DNA of 64,000 nucleotides, taken from Nissolia schottii (Eukaryota; Streptophyta; Magnoliopsida; Fabales; Fabaceae). The notes under the pieces were generated by a model. It was not told where the DNA came from. It saw nothing but the letters and a program-made list of their open reading frames with translations, and ran no database searches. Position numbers and translations under genes: made by a program. The first letter of the stretch is position 1. Each line of letters opens with the position of its first letter. The stretch is from contig QANU01077598.1 in the NCBI GenBank assembly GCA_003254905.1, positions 1-64,000 on the forward strand, given 5' to 3'. Of this stretch, positions 12,885 through 26,300 are shown in pieces.

Positions 12885-13330
12885 CTAAAAGTTTAATGAA
12901 ATTAGCTTCTGCAGGAAATTTACCTCCAAAAGTAGTGGTGGAAAAACCCAGAAATTTGTCACGACATTTGTGACGAAATTCTTTTTGCGGTGGAATCCGA
13001 GATGAAATTTGCAATAGATGCGGCAAACTTATCATCAGAATTTACAGCATAAATTTTCCGCCGCAAATGATATTTCTAAAAATTGTTTTTCTAAATTTGC
13101 ATCGACATACTCCCACACAAACATTTAATTTATTTTTCTGTTTTTAATTTTATGTCACTTGTGAGGAAACATTTGCCTCGCAAAATATTTTCGCCACAAA
13201 TTTTGACATTAAGTCTGTCGCAAACAATTCCATCACAGATTCTACCACAAAAAGACTTTTGTCGCAAATGTCACTGCAAATTTGCAACGCAAATGTGTAC
13301 GCCGCAAATGCTCCCCCTCATTTAACCACT
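12885..13330. mobile_element. CACTA-like subterminal repeat region
   Basis: Many short repeats of (g/c)cgcaaa / tttgcgg and tgtcgcaaa(t/c), plus gtagtg at 12934-12939, which would be the inverse of CACTAC. This resembles CACTA subterminal arrays, but paired ends were not found. Confidence 0.4.
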
Positions 13331-13339
13331 TTTTCATTA

Positions 13340-16300
13340 ACCATGTTCCACCGCAAACGTCTCCGTACCCCACTCACCCAACTGTCATTAACCAACTTTG
13401 CAACCGCCACCGCCTTCGCATCAATCACCGCGTCCATATCCACTACTGCTTCCATTGCTACTGTAACCTCCACCGTCTTCGCTCCTTTCACAGGACTGAG
13501 CCTCGTCCATAGTGATATTACGACCATGAAGGTTCTGACCATTCATCCCTCCAACGGCATTAGTCATGGCCTTGTTTGCAGAGAAGTCACATTTGCTTAG
13601 TCACTTCGTGATGGACGAGCGTGGTAGAGGAATGGGTTGAGCCCACATGAAAATTGTGCGTGCTAAAAATGAAATTGTTTATGCTAGGTAGGAGATGAGT
13701 GGCTAGATCTAAAGGTGTTTCTAAGGGTGCTAAAAATGACATTTGAACAATCTTGGGACAATTTGCAATTTAAAAAATCCCATGTAAAATTCCCTAAATA
13801 AAGTTAAATCCATGTGCCATTCATTCATTGAGGGGACTAGCATTGAGACTGGAAGTGGAGATAGGATTTCGATCCCACTAATGGTAGAGACTAAAATCTG
13901 ATAAAATATTTTTATATGTTTAGATCAAAACCACAAAAATAAAAAGAAGTAGTAGAACCTAAACCAAATCTCGAACATTTGTCAATAATCTAAAACATAC
14001 TTAACCTTAAAAAATAATACCCATCTGTCCATTTTTAGTTGTGGTATATCTTTTTTTCCTTTTCATATTTAACCAATATACCTTTTGTACTACAAAAACA
14101 TGATTAAGGAAACCGAAAGACTGCAAAAACATGATTTAGGAAACCGAAAGAGGAAATGGGTAGATACACCTAAAATTAAGCATCTTATGACGATATGATT
14201 GGTTGCTTCAGTTGTGTTATTGGCCGTCATTTGTTTACCATTGTTCTCATCAACTACATGACATTGCATTAGTTGCTTCCATCAATAAAACAAGACAAAC
14301 TAGGCAAAATTAACAAAGATCCCTTAAAAAGTGCCACCTTAACCGACACTTATCCCACTTAATAACTACCACGATTTTTTGGGTTATTTTATCCATCGCC
14401 ACAACCGTCCTAATTACCATGACCACATGTATCAAATTTTTTGCTACTATCTAATCTAGTCTTGCCCTAATTTGATTTGTTTTTCTAACCCAATTTTTTT
14501 TTTAAAATTGTTTTTGGATTAGATAGTTTATCCAAGCATACGTAAGCGAGCTTATTATTTGCTAAATAAATATTTTATCATGCATGCCATCGCCATGTTA
14601 TGTACAAAGTTTCAAGCTAGAAATGAAGAAGTGACAATAAACACGTCCAACTATAAGTCGACAGTAGTAGTAGTAGCAGGAGGAGGAGGTTCTAGAGCCT
14701 TCTAAGACATAATTAATTAACTCGTGATGATGGGATCTTAGTACATCTTTAAATCGAATTTAATTTGCTCGTCTTGTTCTTGCTGGACCTTCACCTCTAT
14801 CCAACCTTACATTATTTTATTTGATATTTTCTGGTAATCTTCCAATGTCGTCTTACGTTATGGATATATTCTTTTTTACACCCCATTAATATTCCAACTG
14901 AAAAGACACGATACCTTAATTAAGAACAAAGCGTCGAATTAAAGTGAAACTTCGTTCCACATATGTCCTCGTTACAAGATCATTCAAGCTAATTAGCTTC
15001 AAGATGGTATCCCAAATTCAGCTGCTCTAAAGGAAAACAATGTACCTATTTTCCACAATAACATTTGCATTATAACAGATTTAAAGTAAAATCAAGTTAC
15101 ACAGCCCTGAAAGAAGTTTGATTAGTTACCTTTCCGTTTGACGAAGAATTGTACATTTGATCAAAGTGACGGATGTTACAAATCGGAGAGCATATGTACT
15201 AATCTTCAATGAGTTTAATTCATATGCATGCTCAGTGTTGTGAGATTTCATGAGCGAATCAAGAAAATATTGTGGAGAAAACAACAAGATGTAAAGAAGG
15301 ATAAACAACAAAGATTTTTGTAGTAGTGTAGATTGTGTCACTTATAATAAAATAAAGCCTATTTAGAGGTTAGGAACATAATTTAAAATATAAAGACAGA
15401 ATTAATTTAAATATTAAACTAAATCAAGTCTAAATCAATCAAAGATATAACATTTATATTATTTTATTCTAATAGATATTCTAATAAGTGTAAAAAGAGT
15501 TTTACATTGTTATCTAATCATATAATGTCATATCATCAAAAGTATTTAAGTCTCACACCAACTACATCAAAAGTCTCACAAACAACAACACGAGATTGAA
15601 TGACAGGGCAAAACTATTTTATACAGAAACCCAAACTCTTTCTTTGTGTTGCACTAATGGGTTTGGGGACTTTGGTTATTTAGTGAACTGAAGCAGACGA
15701 CTTCTGTAAGAGACGTTGAGTTAGGGACCAAAATGATCCCTAAGTCTCTACCATCTAAAAACCAATCTATGATTAAGATTATATAAACAAAATAATTATA
15801 CAAATTATATTTTATAATATTTTTATTTAATTTTTCAATCATGCTCCTGACAAAATTTATAATTTTTTTTTAACATTTATTATGCCCTTCTTTGGCGGCA
15901 CCGTCCTGGCACTAGTGCTGACCCCTTCTTCCCATTGCTGACCCACATCACTAGCGAGCGCACCACTACGTACTATGACCGTTTCCCATTCAAACCTTTT
16001 CACATCTGTCTCACCACTACCCTTGGAGCCACCAACAGTTCAGGTCACTGCTTCAAACACCACTCTCTTTATCCTTCTTTGCGTCTGCTCCTCCTCTAGC
16101 CCAATTTTTGCCTCTCACCCACCATGAGTGTGTTTGGATTGACTTTTAAAAAATTACATTTTTGCTTAAATTTAATAGGTAGAGCTCTTTCTTTTAGAAT
16201 TTTATTTTTTATTTATAAGATACTCTATAATTTTTTTTTATAAAGTTAGGTAGTATTGCCAAATTTGAATTTGTCTTTTTGAGATTTTAATATTTTTTAA

Positions 16301-16440
16301 GCACATTATTAAAGTTGCATCTTAACATATTTTTATTTTATTTAAAAAAAATTAGGTTAATCCATACGGACCTTATATCTTGGTTTAGAAGAACACACCA
16401 ATGCAAATCTCAAAATATTAGTGGTGCACTAGCCCAACAT
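13340..16440. other. Intergenic DNA, no gene seen
   Basis: ORFs on both strands at 13259-13600 are mirror images caused by composition. Has a short (gta)n run near 14660. No supported gene. Confidence 0.45.
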
Positions 16441-16449
16441 TGGTTAAAG

Positions 16450-16738
16450 CTCCAACATTTGTATGCACTTTGATGAGGTAGTGACGATTCAATGTTCACT
16501 GGATCGTGGCTATTCGACGACCACAGTAGGTGGGGCAATGAAAGCGGTGGCGGGGGATGGTGAGCGGTGCATGCCCTTGGTGATCTCCATCAAGTATGAC
16601 TCCACGATTCGCTTCTTTAGGGCACCATCCCATGTTCAAATTTAGATCTCTCCATTGTAACCAATATGGGGATTTCTTGACCTGCTTAATTGGGGTTTTC
16701 TTCTTTTGGGCTTTAGCCTTATTTAATAAAAAAAATGC
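16450..16738 (+). other. Possible LINE 3' end with poly(A)
   Basis: Ends ggggttttcttcttttgggctttagccttatttaataaaaaaaa, very like the 3' UTR of the LINE remnant at 5771-5994 (cttttgggctttagcc). No ORF2 motif was identified upstream. Confidence 0.4.
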
Positions 16739-16855
16739 AACCCAACAAAAATTTGGTAAGAAAAATGTCAATATATTTTTAAGTACTACACGTTATTTTA
16801 TATGGATACATTCAACGAAAAATATTCTTCAAATATATAAAAGAGTGTAAACACA

Positions 16856-16936
16856 TTGCCACGTCTCTCACAATATATCATAAGACCAACTTCTTACAAA
16901 ATAAACCTCATTATGTGTTGTAAGAGATGTGACAAC
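16856..16936. repeat. Short imperfect inverted repeat
   Basis: ttgccacgtctctcacaa (16856-16873) and ttgtaagagatgtgacaa (16919-16936) pair at about 14 of 18 positions. It could fold as a hairpin; no function assigned. Confidence 0.4.
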
Positions 16937-17383
16937 TTGTCTATACCCTTTTATATGTCCAGATAACAAAAGTTCCACATTCAACCGGTTAATTGCCACA
17001 CAAGTTGGACACAAAAATGATCACAGGTATGTAGGTGGCATGGTTTAATTTGTACCCCCATTTATAGACATTCATTGGTTTTGAGCGAATAATATCATAA
17101 CGATTGACTTCATTTACTGTGCTAAACTATCAACATAATCAACGCGACACAAGAGATTATGATGTCTCACACACAATGTTACACACAACAAAATGAAGAT
17201 GTTGCCGTGTCACAGAAAAAGTGATGGAGATCCGGTAAAGTGCGAGTTGTTTGTGAACAAACTCAGGGAAAAGAAAAATATTTTTTTTTTCCTGACGAAC
17301 TCCTAATCTCAAAAGTCATTGCCCAGGAAAACAATCCTTCAAATTCAACCTGCTGTGGCTTCGGAGGAATCCACACATAATGA

Positions 17384-20300
17384 TCACATGATGGTGCAGC
17401 GGCTCCTTTCTTCAGTTGGCTGCGAGTTTGGTTGCTGGTACCGGTTCGATTCGGATGGATTGTATGTAAACTCAGAGGTATCCAGGCCATACTGCATAAG
17501 GAGCAGTATTAATGTTAAGACAACCACATACAATGCCATAGTCATTTAACAAAACAATAGTGTCGCTTTTGAATAATCTCTTCCCAAAAATAAGTATGGT
17601 ACAGAACAGAACTAAGCAAATAGTTACATCTACACTACATAAGGCAAAATGGCAATAATTGAAAAATATCAGCAAAAATGATATCCGACTTAGCATGACA
17701 TCAGGGAAACAGCAAAATCAGGTTTAGCCACTCATGAGGACATGAATTCAACCGATCCAGATACTTCATAATGTATAGTGTGAAATCCCTATCATTGATA
17801 CACTGCTATTTGAATGACGCTATATTAGCAGGAAAATGCAAAATCTCATTATAATAAAAAATGCTCAACCGATTCATAGATGGAGGAAGATTGTAGACCA
17901 TCAGAGTATATAAAATAAATTTGCTCTACAAGTGAAACAATTTGTTTTTATTGATAATTGAGTACAGAGAAATTTGGATGTGAAGGAAAGAAAATTTAAG
18001 GAACAGGATTTTATCTACTACTTAAAAAGCTGTTAAAAGCTTTTACTGGAAGCAGAAAAAATTTAGTGATATAGAACTACGTTGTTCATGGATAGTTTAA
18101 GCAAGCTTTGCATTAAAAGTGGACCTTATCTGAACTTTTTCATTAAAGCTTATTCTTGTTTTCTAACTTTTAATAAAAACATTTTTAATTATAAACTCAA
18201 TGTAGCGGAAATGGGGATCCTACGGTGGATGTGTGAACACATTAAGTGAGAGATCAAGTTATTGCTAGTTAGTATGAAGGACAGAGATACCATTAAAATT
18301 TTAAAAGCAAATCAAGGAGGTAAGCTTGGTAATGGCTGAGGTATATTTGGGGGAAGGAGTGTATATACAATTAAACGGCGAAGGGACTTTGAACCTCCTT
18401 GGTCCCAAGAGAGCTTAACCACTTGTTATAAGAGCACAAACAACTGCAATGAGTGGAGCAAGGTTGGGCTCAGGAAGGTGATGCGATTGATGACAATTTG
18501 TGTGGCTCAAGCTTGAGCTTGATAAGAAAACAAGCTCATTTTGCTGAATCGAGCTTGGCTTGCCATGAGCTCAAGAGCAGCCCAAGCTCAATGAGTGAAA
18601 GCCAAACTCTATCACCAGTCACCACCTCATAGAACACAAAGAGCTATGAAGTATATACACAACCGTGACCAATCATGTTTATAGAAGCAATAATCACACA
18701 ATAACACAAATAAGTTCATTACTAGCCTACACAGTTAAGACAAACAGATGAAAAAAACCCCTAACAACAATAATAGATAAAATGAATTGCAGAGAAAAAA
18801 GACTGCACCTTCTCCCTCATCCGTGTACTCCATGCATCATTTCTGCTTGGCCGTTGATCAAGCGTGCCAGCAACTGGTACACCTGTTGCTGGGCCTGCTG
18901 GTCTGTTGAGCAAAGGCTGACGGACTTGCTGCCTTGGGTTAATGTACTCTTCATCACTATCATAATCTGCTGGCCTGTTTGCAGCCCTAACAATGAGCGC
19001 TAACAGGAAAAGAAGGGCCTGCAATTCCATAAGCATAGCAATAGGCACATCACATTCACAATATCACACACAAGTACAAAGCCTTTTTACAGTAGGTCCC
19101 TCATCTTTACTTGTGGTAGGTAAATGGGGTAGAAGTAGAATTTTCCAATAAAGTAATCAAGTTTGTTTGAGAACTAAAAGTAGAAAGAGAACAGGGGAAA
19201 ATATGATGAATGTATTATGTAATTTCTTAATAATTGATTATGTACAGTAGACTACATAATATAGGCCTTTGGCAAATCTGGCCAAAGAAATGACAGATAC
19301 TAATTTATACAAAGTAAATCAGAATAAATCTTAATCCTATCATATCTATCCTAATAAGGCAAAATAAATCAGAATAAATATGTTCAAGATAATATAATAT
19401 CTACAATAATATCTCAGCACTCCCCCTCAAGCTGGTGAATGGATATCTATCATTCCCAGCTCGCATGTAAGATCTTGAAATCACTCAGTGGGAAGGCCCT
19501 TCGTCCACACATCAGCTAATTGTAGTACTGAAGGAACAGGAGTTGTGAATATTAACCCGCTTTCCAATTTTTCCTTGATAAAGTGTCAGTCAATCTCAAT
19601 GTACTTTGTTCTATCATGTTGGACAGCGTATGAGCAATGCTAATAGCTGATTTATTGTCACATAACATTTTCATAGGAGCCTCATACTTATCCTCAAGTC
19701 ATCTAGAATGATTTTTATCCATAATAGCTCACAAACTCCTTCTGCCATAGCTAAAAACTCTACTTCAGCACTCGATCGAGCAACCACATTTTGCTTCTTA
19801 CTTCTCCAAGTCACCAAATTTCCCCCAAGAACATACAATATCCTGACGTCGATCTTCTATCAACAATAGAGCCAGCATAATCAACATCAGTATATACTTC
19901 AAGAGAAAGTTTATCACTCCTTTTAAAAAGCATTCCTCTTCTAGGTGTGGCCTTAAGATATTGCAAGATTCTTTCGACTGCTTGCATGGGTCTAACCTTT
20001 GGATTGTGCATGAATTGACTAACCACACTTACTGCATATGCCCAGTCTGGCCTGGTATGCGCCAAGTATATCAATCTTTCCACCAATCTTTGGTATTGTG
20101 CTTAATCAACACTAGGACTCTCTTCTTCACTTCCTATTGACGATTTTGCTCAATGGGAACACCAGTAGCCTTGCATCCAAGCTTCCCAGTCTCACTGAGA
20201 AGATCTAGAATATATTTTCTTTAGGAAATAAAGAAGTCTTGTTTGGAGTAGGCAACCTCTATTCCAAGAAAGTATTTTAACTTTCTTTCATTTCAAACTC

Positions 20301-23300
20301 GGCTGCTAATCTTGTCTCTAAAAGCTTTTCCTCAATTAAGTCATCACCTGAAATAATGATATCATCCACATACACAAGAAGAACAATAAGTTTTCCTCCA
20401 AGTGTATGTTTAAAGAAGAGAATGTGAGATTTCCTTGACTTTGCCACAACATTGTTTTTGTAAAACTTCCAAACCATGCACGGGGAGATTGTTTCAACTC
20501 ATACAAAGCCTTTTTAAGCCGGTATACCTTGTTTCTTCCATTGGTAACATCATACCCAGGAGGGATCTCCATGTACACTTCCTCTTCCAAGTTCCCATGT
20601 AAGAACGCATTCTTCACATCAAGCTGATGCAATTCCCATTCAAAATGAGATGCAAGAGAGCAAAATTCTGACCGTGTTCATCTTCGCTATTGGGGCGAAG
20701 GTCTCCTCATAATCAATTCCATATGTCTGTGTGTACCCCTTTGCAACTAGTCTTGCTTTATATCGGTCTAGAGCGCCATTAGACTGATATTTCACAGTGT
20801 ATATCCACTTGCATCCCACTGGTCTTTTATCTCTTGGTCTATCAACAATCTCCCATGTTCCATTCTTCTCTAATGCCCTCATTTCCTCATTCACGGCTTG
20901 AACCCAGATCTTATCTTTTAATGCTTCTTGTGCTGATGTTTGGATTTTTATGGAATCGGTAGCCGCAATAAAACTCTGATGTTGCAGGGGAAGGTATTTA
21001 GAAGAGACAAATTGAGAAATAGGATATTTGGCTCAAGTCCTTTTTCCTTTTCTCAACGCAATTGGTAAGTTATCTGGGTTAGACTCACAAATATCTAACG
21101 GAACATTATCAGGAACAAGATTAGTACTTTCAATACTTACCATTGACTCGGGCTCTTGGACTTGTTGTTGGACCAAGTCAGGTTTCTTTCCCCTTTGATA
21201 CACCAAAATAGGTTTTCTTTTGTCTTCTTCAAGTGGTGCAGTAGAAGATACTAGTTCCTAAAGAGAAGCAGATGCAGAACCAGTGGCTTCCAAAGGAATT
21301 TCATGTGATGACGGGAGAGGAATGGAGGGCATGGGAGGAGACAACTTGGCTTCCAAAGGTCTCTCCCCCTGAAGTTGAGGACTAAAGACTTAGTTTCATT
21401 AAAGGTGACATGACATCTATGGAGACACCGAAAGGACGACTGGACGAGTGAAAACATTTGTACCCTTTCCTATCAGGTGCATAACCTAAGAAAATACATT
21501 TGACAGCTCTAGGATCAAGTTTGTTACGATGTTGACGATGCACATGGACAAAGGCAACACATCCAAAAACACGAGGTTGTAAGCTTTGCATAACAGGGGC
21601 AGGGGGAAAGTGAGATAACATATATTGAACAAGACTAACGTTACCCAAAACACAAGAAGGAACCCTATTAATAAGATATGTAGCAGATAAAACAGTTTCA
21701 CCACAGTAAGAGTTAGGTACAGACATCTGCAAAAGGAGAGCCCTAGTAACTTCTAGCAAACGTCTATTATTTCTTTCTGCCACACCATTTTGTTGTGGGG
21801 TATCAACACAATTAAGTTCATGAATAATGCCATGTTCTTGTACTAATTTAGAAAAATGTTGATTCACATATTCTTTGCCATTATCAAAACATAAGCGCTT
21901 AATAGGTTTTCCAAATTGTGTTTTAATCATATGATAAAAAGTAGCAAACAATTGAAGAACATTTGATTTATCCTTCATAAGAAAAAGCCAAGTGACTGTT
22001 GTGTAATCATCAATAAATGAAACAAACCATTTTGAGCCAGAGATATTGGGAGTGGGAGCAGGGCCCCAAACATCAAAATGGATAAGGGAAAAAGGCTCGT
22101 TACTTTTATTAAAATTTGATGGAAAAAGTACTAGGTGGTGCTTTGAAAATTGACAAACATCACAAGTAAAAAACTCAACAAACTCCTTTGAAAAAAGAGA
22201 CAGAAACATACACGTAATTAACCTAAAAGGGGGGTGCCCAAGGCGCCTATGGCATAGCCAAATCTAATATTCTGAGTTCACATTCTAGCAGAAGGATAGT
22301 ATCTTCTGGTTGGGATCACGGTCAGTTTTAGTTTGCATATTAAGGAGATAGTACAACCCTCCTTGTTCCTTAGCAACTCCAATTGTCCTCCCTGTGATAA
22401 GATCATGAAAGACAATGTGTAGGAAAAAAGGTTACAACACAATTTTCATCTTTTGTAAGCTTATAAATAGAAATGAGGTTATTGGAAAGTTTAGGAACAT
22501 GGAGAACATTTTTTAGGTGCAAAGAAAAAGTAAGACGGATGGTACCAAACCCTACAACTAAGGCACGGGAGCCATCAGCTACAATTATGTGATGCTTTGT
22601 TGAAACAGGAAAGTAAGAAGAAAAATGAGGTGATTTGAAGGTCATTGGTCAATTGCACCAGAGTCAATAATCCATGAATCCTTAAATTTAGTACTAGAAG
22701 CAAGAAAAGATTGAGAACCGAAGTCCTTACCAGACAAGGTCAAAGAACAAGAGCCAGAAGGCTTACTGAATGAGCTAATGAGGCTCCGCAGGTTTGTCAA
22801 TTCATCCTTACTAAGAGCAGGAACTTCATCATCAACTTGTGAAGTTGCCAGTTTTGTAACAGGATCTAATGAGGCCATCTTGGCTTGACCCTTTGACAAA
22901 CCTTTAAATCCTCCCATGCGACGAAGAACCTCTTCCTTTCCAAGAAGTATAAAGCAAAACTCCTTGGTATGACCAAACTTCTTGCAATAAGAACACCAAC
23001 GACTATTGCGATTAGACTTCGACGAGGATGAGGGACTGGGCTTGGTTGCCTTTTCTACGGCCAAGGCAGACCTGATAGTGGGCTTGTCGTTGAGCATCAC
23101 CGCCTACGGCTTTCCTCTCCTCGTGCAATGTAGAACACCTCAGATAGTGATGACAATTTCTCCTTTCCTAGAACTTGAACTCAAACAGGATCATATTCTT
23201 GATTAAGACCAGAGAGAAACTCAAAAATTCTATCTCACTCCACAAAATCAGCAAGAAGCGCAACATCTTTGCTACATTCCATTTGTAAGCTCTGATACTG

Positions 23301-26300
23301 ATCCAACTCTGTCCACAGACTAGTAAGCATCCCATAGTAATTTGTTACGGACATTGCACCTTGTTTGGTCAAAAATATTTTTTGTATTCAACTCATAACA
23401 TGTAGCAATATCTTACTGCTTTGATAAAGTCTGACGAAGAACATCCCAAATCTCCCAGGACGAAGAGAGAAACATGAAATTGCGACTCACATCAAGAGTC
23501 ATAGAGTTCCAAAGCCACATCATGATAAGTGAGTCTTCGTCATCCCAAGCCTCAAAGAGAGGGTCATCCTAACGACTTACGTTGAATAACATGAGCCCAT
23601 TGTAAATAATTTTTCCCGTTCAATTGATAGGTAAAGGGCAGGAAGGTCATTTGGGTGTAAAGCTGATGGAGGATTCAAAGGTGGTGGTGGTGGTGGAGGA
23701 GGGGTATTTTGGGTAGTTTTGGGATCTTTTGTGTCAATCATGATGAAGGGTGGCTGGAAAAATGGTTGGACCAGTCGAAGGAAGGGCGGCCGGTGGGGTC
23801 TTCACAGGCGCAAGGAGTTGTGGGGGCGCGTGGAGGTGCGCCCAGCATCGGTTTGGGCTGGGGTTTTGGGGTTTGGCCGTTTGTGGGGTTGTGGTTTTGG
23901 TGGTGGGGTCGGTTGGTCAGAAAAGTGGCAGGAAAGGTGATCGGCTGCAACACTAATGAGTTACGGGAATAAAAAACAATGGGAAAAAGAAATCAGGAGT
24001 GAGGCTTAGGGAAGAATAGTAAGAGACAACAATTAAGGCTTTATAAAAAGCTTGCAATGAAGGCTGGATGCAGTGGAAGGTAATCAGGCTCCCAGGTCAG
24101 GAGCTCTGATACCAAGTAGAAAGAGAACAAGGGAAAATATGATGAATGTATTATGTAATTTCTTAATAATTGATTCTGTACAATAGACTGCATAATATAG
24201 GCCTTTGGCAAATCTAGTCAACTAAATGACGAATACTAATTTGTACAAAGTAAATTGGAATAAATCTTAATCCTATCATATCTATCCTAATAAGGCAGAA
24301 TAAATTAGAATAAATATGTACAAGATAATATAATATCTACAATACTATCTCAACACTAAACATTATACTACATTAGACCAATAGATATTGTAAGGCATCT
24401 CACAGTCACTTTGTATCCAAAATTTCCAAATTTTAAAATAGATTTTTATAGCATCGGTCATATTTTCCCTATTTTAACCTTATCTGTACTCTATTTCCAG
24501 TCCCTTTTTATCTTCCTGCTTTCTCTTTCTCGTATCATTGATATATGCCAAAACTGTTATTCTTGTTCAAAACGTTTAAGTCCACCAGAGAACCATATCC
24601 CTTGCAAGTCCACTTTTAATCGAACCCCCAAAATCATATAATCAATGACGATTAATTCCCTGTAATTATTAGCTTGGTGGTGGTAATAATCAATTAACTC
24701 CCCAGGTCTGTTGCATGTTTTTATCAAATTAAAAAACTTTTACTTTCCTGATCAAGAATTCAAACATATCCAAAATAAGATGGTATTCAAGAGATTTACT
24801 TTTTACTATCAGCCATATTTCTTGCACCTATTATTTGTGGGTTATATGCACAAAGGACATTTGCATGTCCACGAAACAATATTGCTTTCTTTTAAATGCC
24901 AATCATACCGATTTTGCTTACCTCAAATATAACAATTCCAAGAGCAACCCATTTCGCAATGTTCCAGTTCTCTCTTAGAAATCCATATATCCTATCAAAA
25001 TCTCCAGTTTTGTCCCTTGGAATTTCCTGAAAGAAATATAACTGTAAGATGACAAGTATGCCTTCTTCAATGTTAGATCATAATTTACCAGTGAAACAAC
25101 TTACTTCTTTCCAGCTTTTGTCGAAAAATATAAAGCCTGCACATCCCAGCTCTACCAAGATCAATAATACCACCAAAACTGCATACTTTGTTGGCTTAAG
25201 GAAACTAATAATAACTCCTTTGAGATTGATACATGCACATAGTTATAAACAGAGAGAAAGAGAGCAGAAGAGATGCTTCAACCCATGTTTTGTATGCTAG
25301 TGGAAAATTTATGAGCCCATTAAACACTTTTTGACCATAGCATAAGACATTCTATAAGGATACAAAGCACAGACAACACCCATTCCGTGTCACAGCTCCA
25401 ATACAACCAAAACAAGAAATGACAAAGAGAATTACCCCAACAGCAATGAATACATAAATAAACCTGCAAAGCATGAAATACACAATAAATGAACTGTGAA
25501 AGGCAGTATGAAAACAATAGTTTGAGCTTTGTCAACTTTGAAGTAACAATGTGTATGGATATTTCAATCAGGATGAATGAATACAGAAACTATCAAGGAA
25601 AAAATACTACATGTGGTCTTTTATCTGTAATTGTCTTTCTCAAACAAATATATAAATGTTGCCAGTAGGTCTAAAAATCACATGGGGAAGGAAGAGGTAT
25701 TTCAAATTTACTGCTGGTGCAAAAATCTAGAAAGTTAATAAACCAAGTTCATTTAAAATCTGATTTCTTCAACCCTGGCAACAATAATAAGTAATGCACC
25801 ATTTACAACAAATCAATGAAGCTTTCTTAGCCCTTCTAAAGCTCCAAGTATTCCATAAACACACCCTACGGGTAAGCCATTCTAAAAGCTCCACATTGCA
25901 GCTCTTGACTGAAGTTGACCAAATAGAAATTGAATAGGCTCAATTCCTATGACCTGTGTAATCCTGGCAGAAAGTTCCAATTGCATTTTACCCATTATTT
26001 TCTCTAAAGCAAGTTGGAATCAGTTCTGTCTTTTAACTAACTATGGAGATTTTATATTGGAGATACAACACTCCCCCCCACCCCCTTCCCCAAAAGCAAA
26101 GCACATGGCCAAATGGCAGAATAAATTACTTCATTAGATAAAACTTAGAAAATAGTTGCAGCAGCAAAATATAACCCAAAAAACAAAAACCATTATTGTT
26201 TCCCGCATACTCCGCAAGTAATCGCTACATATTAATAGTTGATAGAAGATTAACACCCATACCAAGCCTTGGGCAAATCATCAAGAAAACTGTTCGACAT

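Larger units (their letters stand above)
19180..24355 (-). mobile_element. Copia LTR retrotransposon inserted in TOM2A intron 4
   Basis: A complete but mutated element. LTRs at 19180-19419 and 24115-24355 begin TGTTGAGA/TGCTGAGA and end TTCTACT on the minus strand. A 5-bp target duplication (ctaaa) sits at 19175-19179 and 24356-24360. The primer-binding site matches initiator-Met tRNA (tggtatcagagct). A polypurine tract (gcttgagggggagt) abuts the left LTR. Domain order on the minus strand is gag, protease, integrase, reverse transcriptase, RNase H, which is the Copia order. By eye the two LTRs differ at about 18 of 240 positions, so the insertion is not recent. The reading frame is broken several times. 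It lies in the same orientation as TOM2A, so its polyadenylation signals are in sense for the host transcript. Confidence 0.95.

Noticed and set aside
13259..13600. Overlapping ORFs of 113, 76 and 74 codons on both strands
   Set aside because: Mirror ORFs of similar length on opposite strands are explained by composition. Low-complexity products (Thr/Ala/Ser, His/Arg) match no family.
18480..18600. Cluster of caagctc/gagcttg in TOM2A intron 5
   Set aside because: Short motif in both orientations without clear ends or TSD. Too little to call an element.
23709..23972. GC-rich ORFs on both strands
   Set aside because: They lie in the leader of the Copia element between primer site and gag, with Gly/Trp-rich or Pro-rich products of G-runs.
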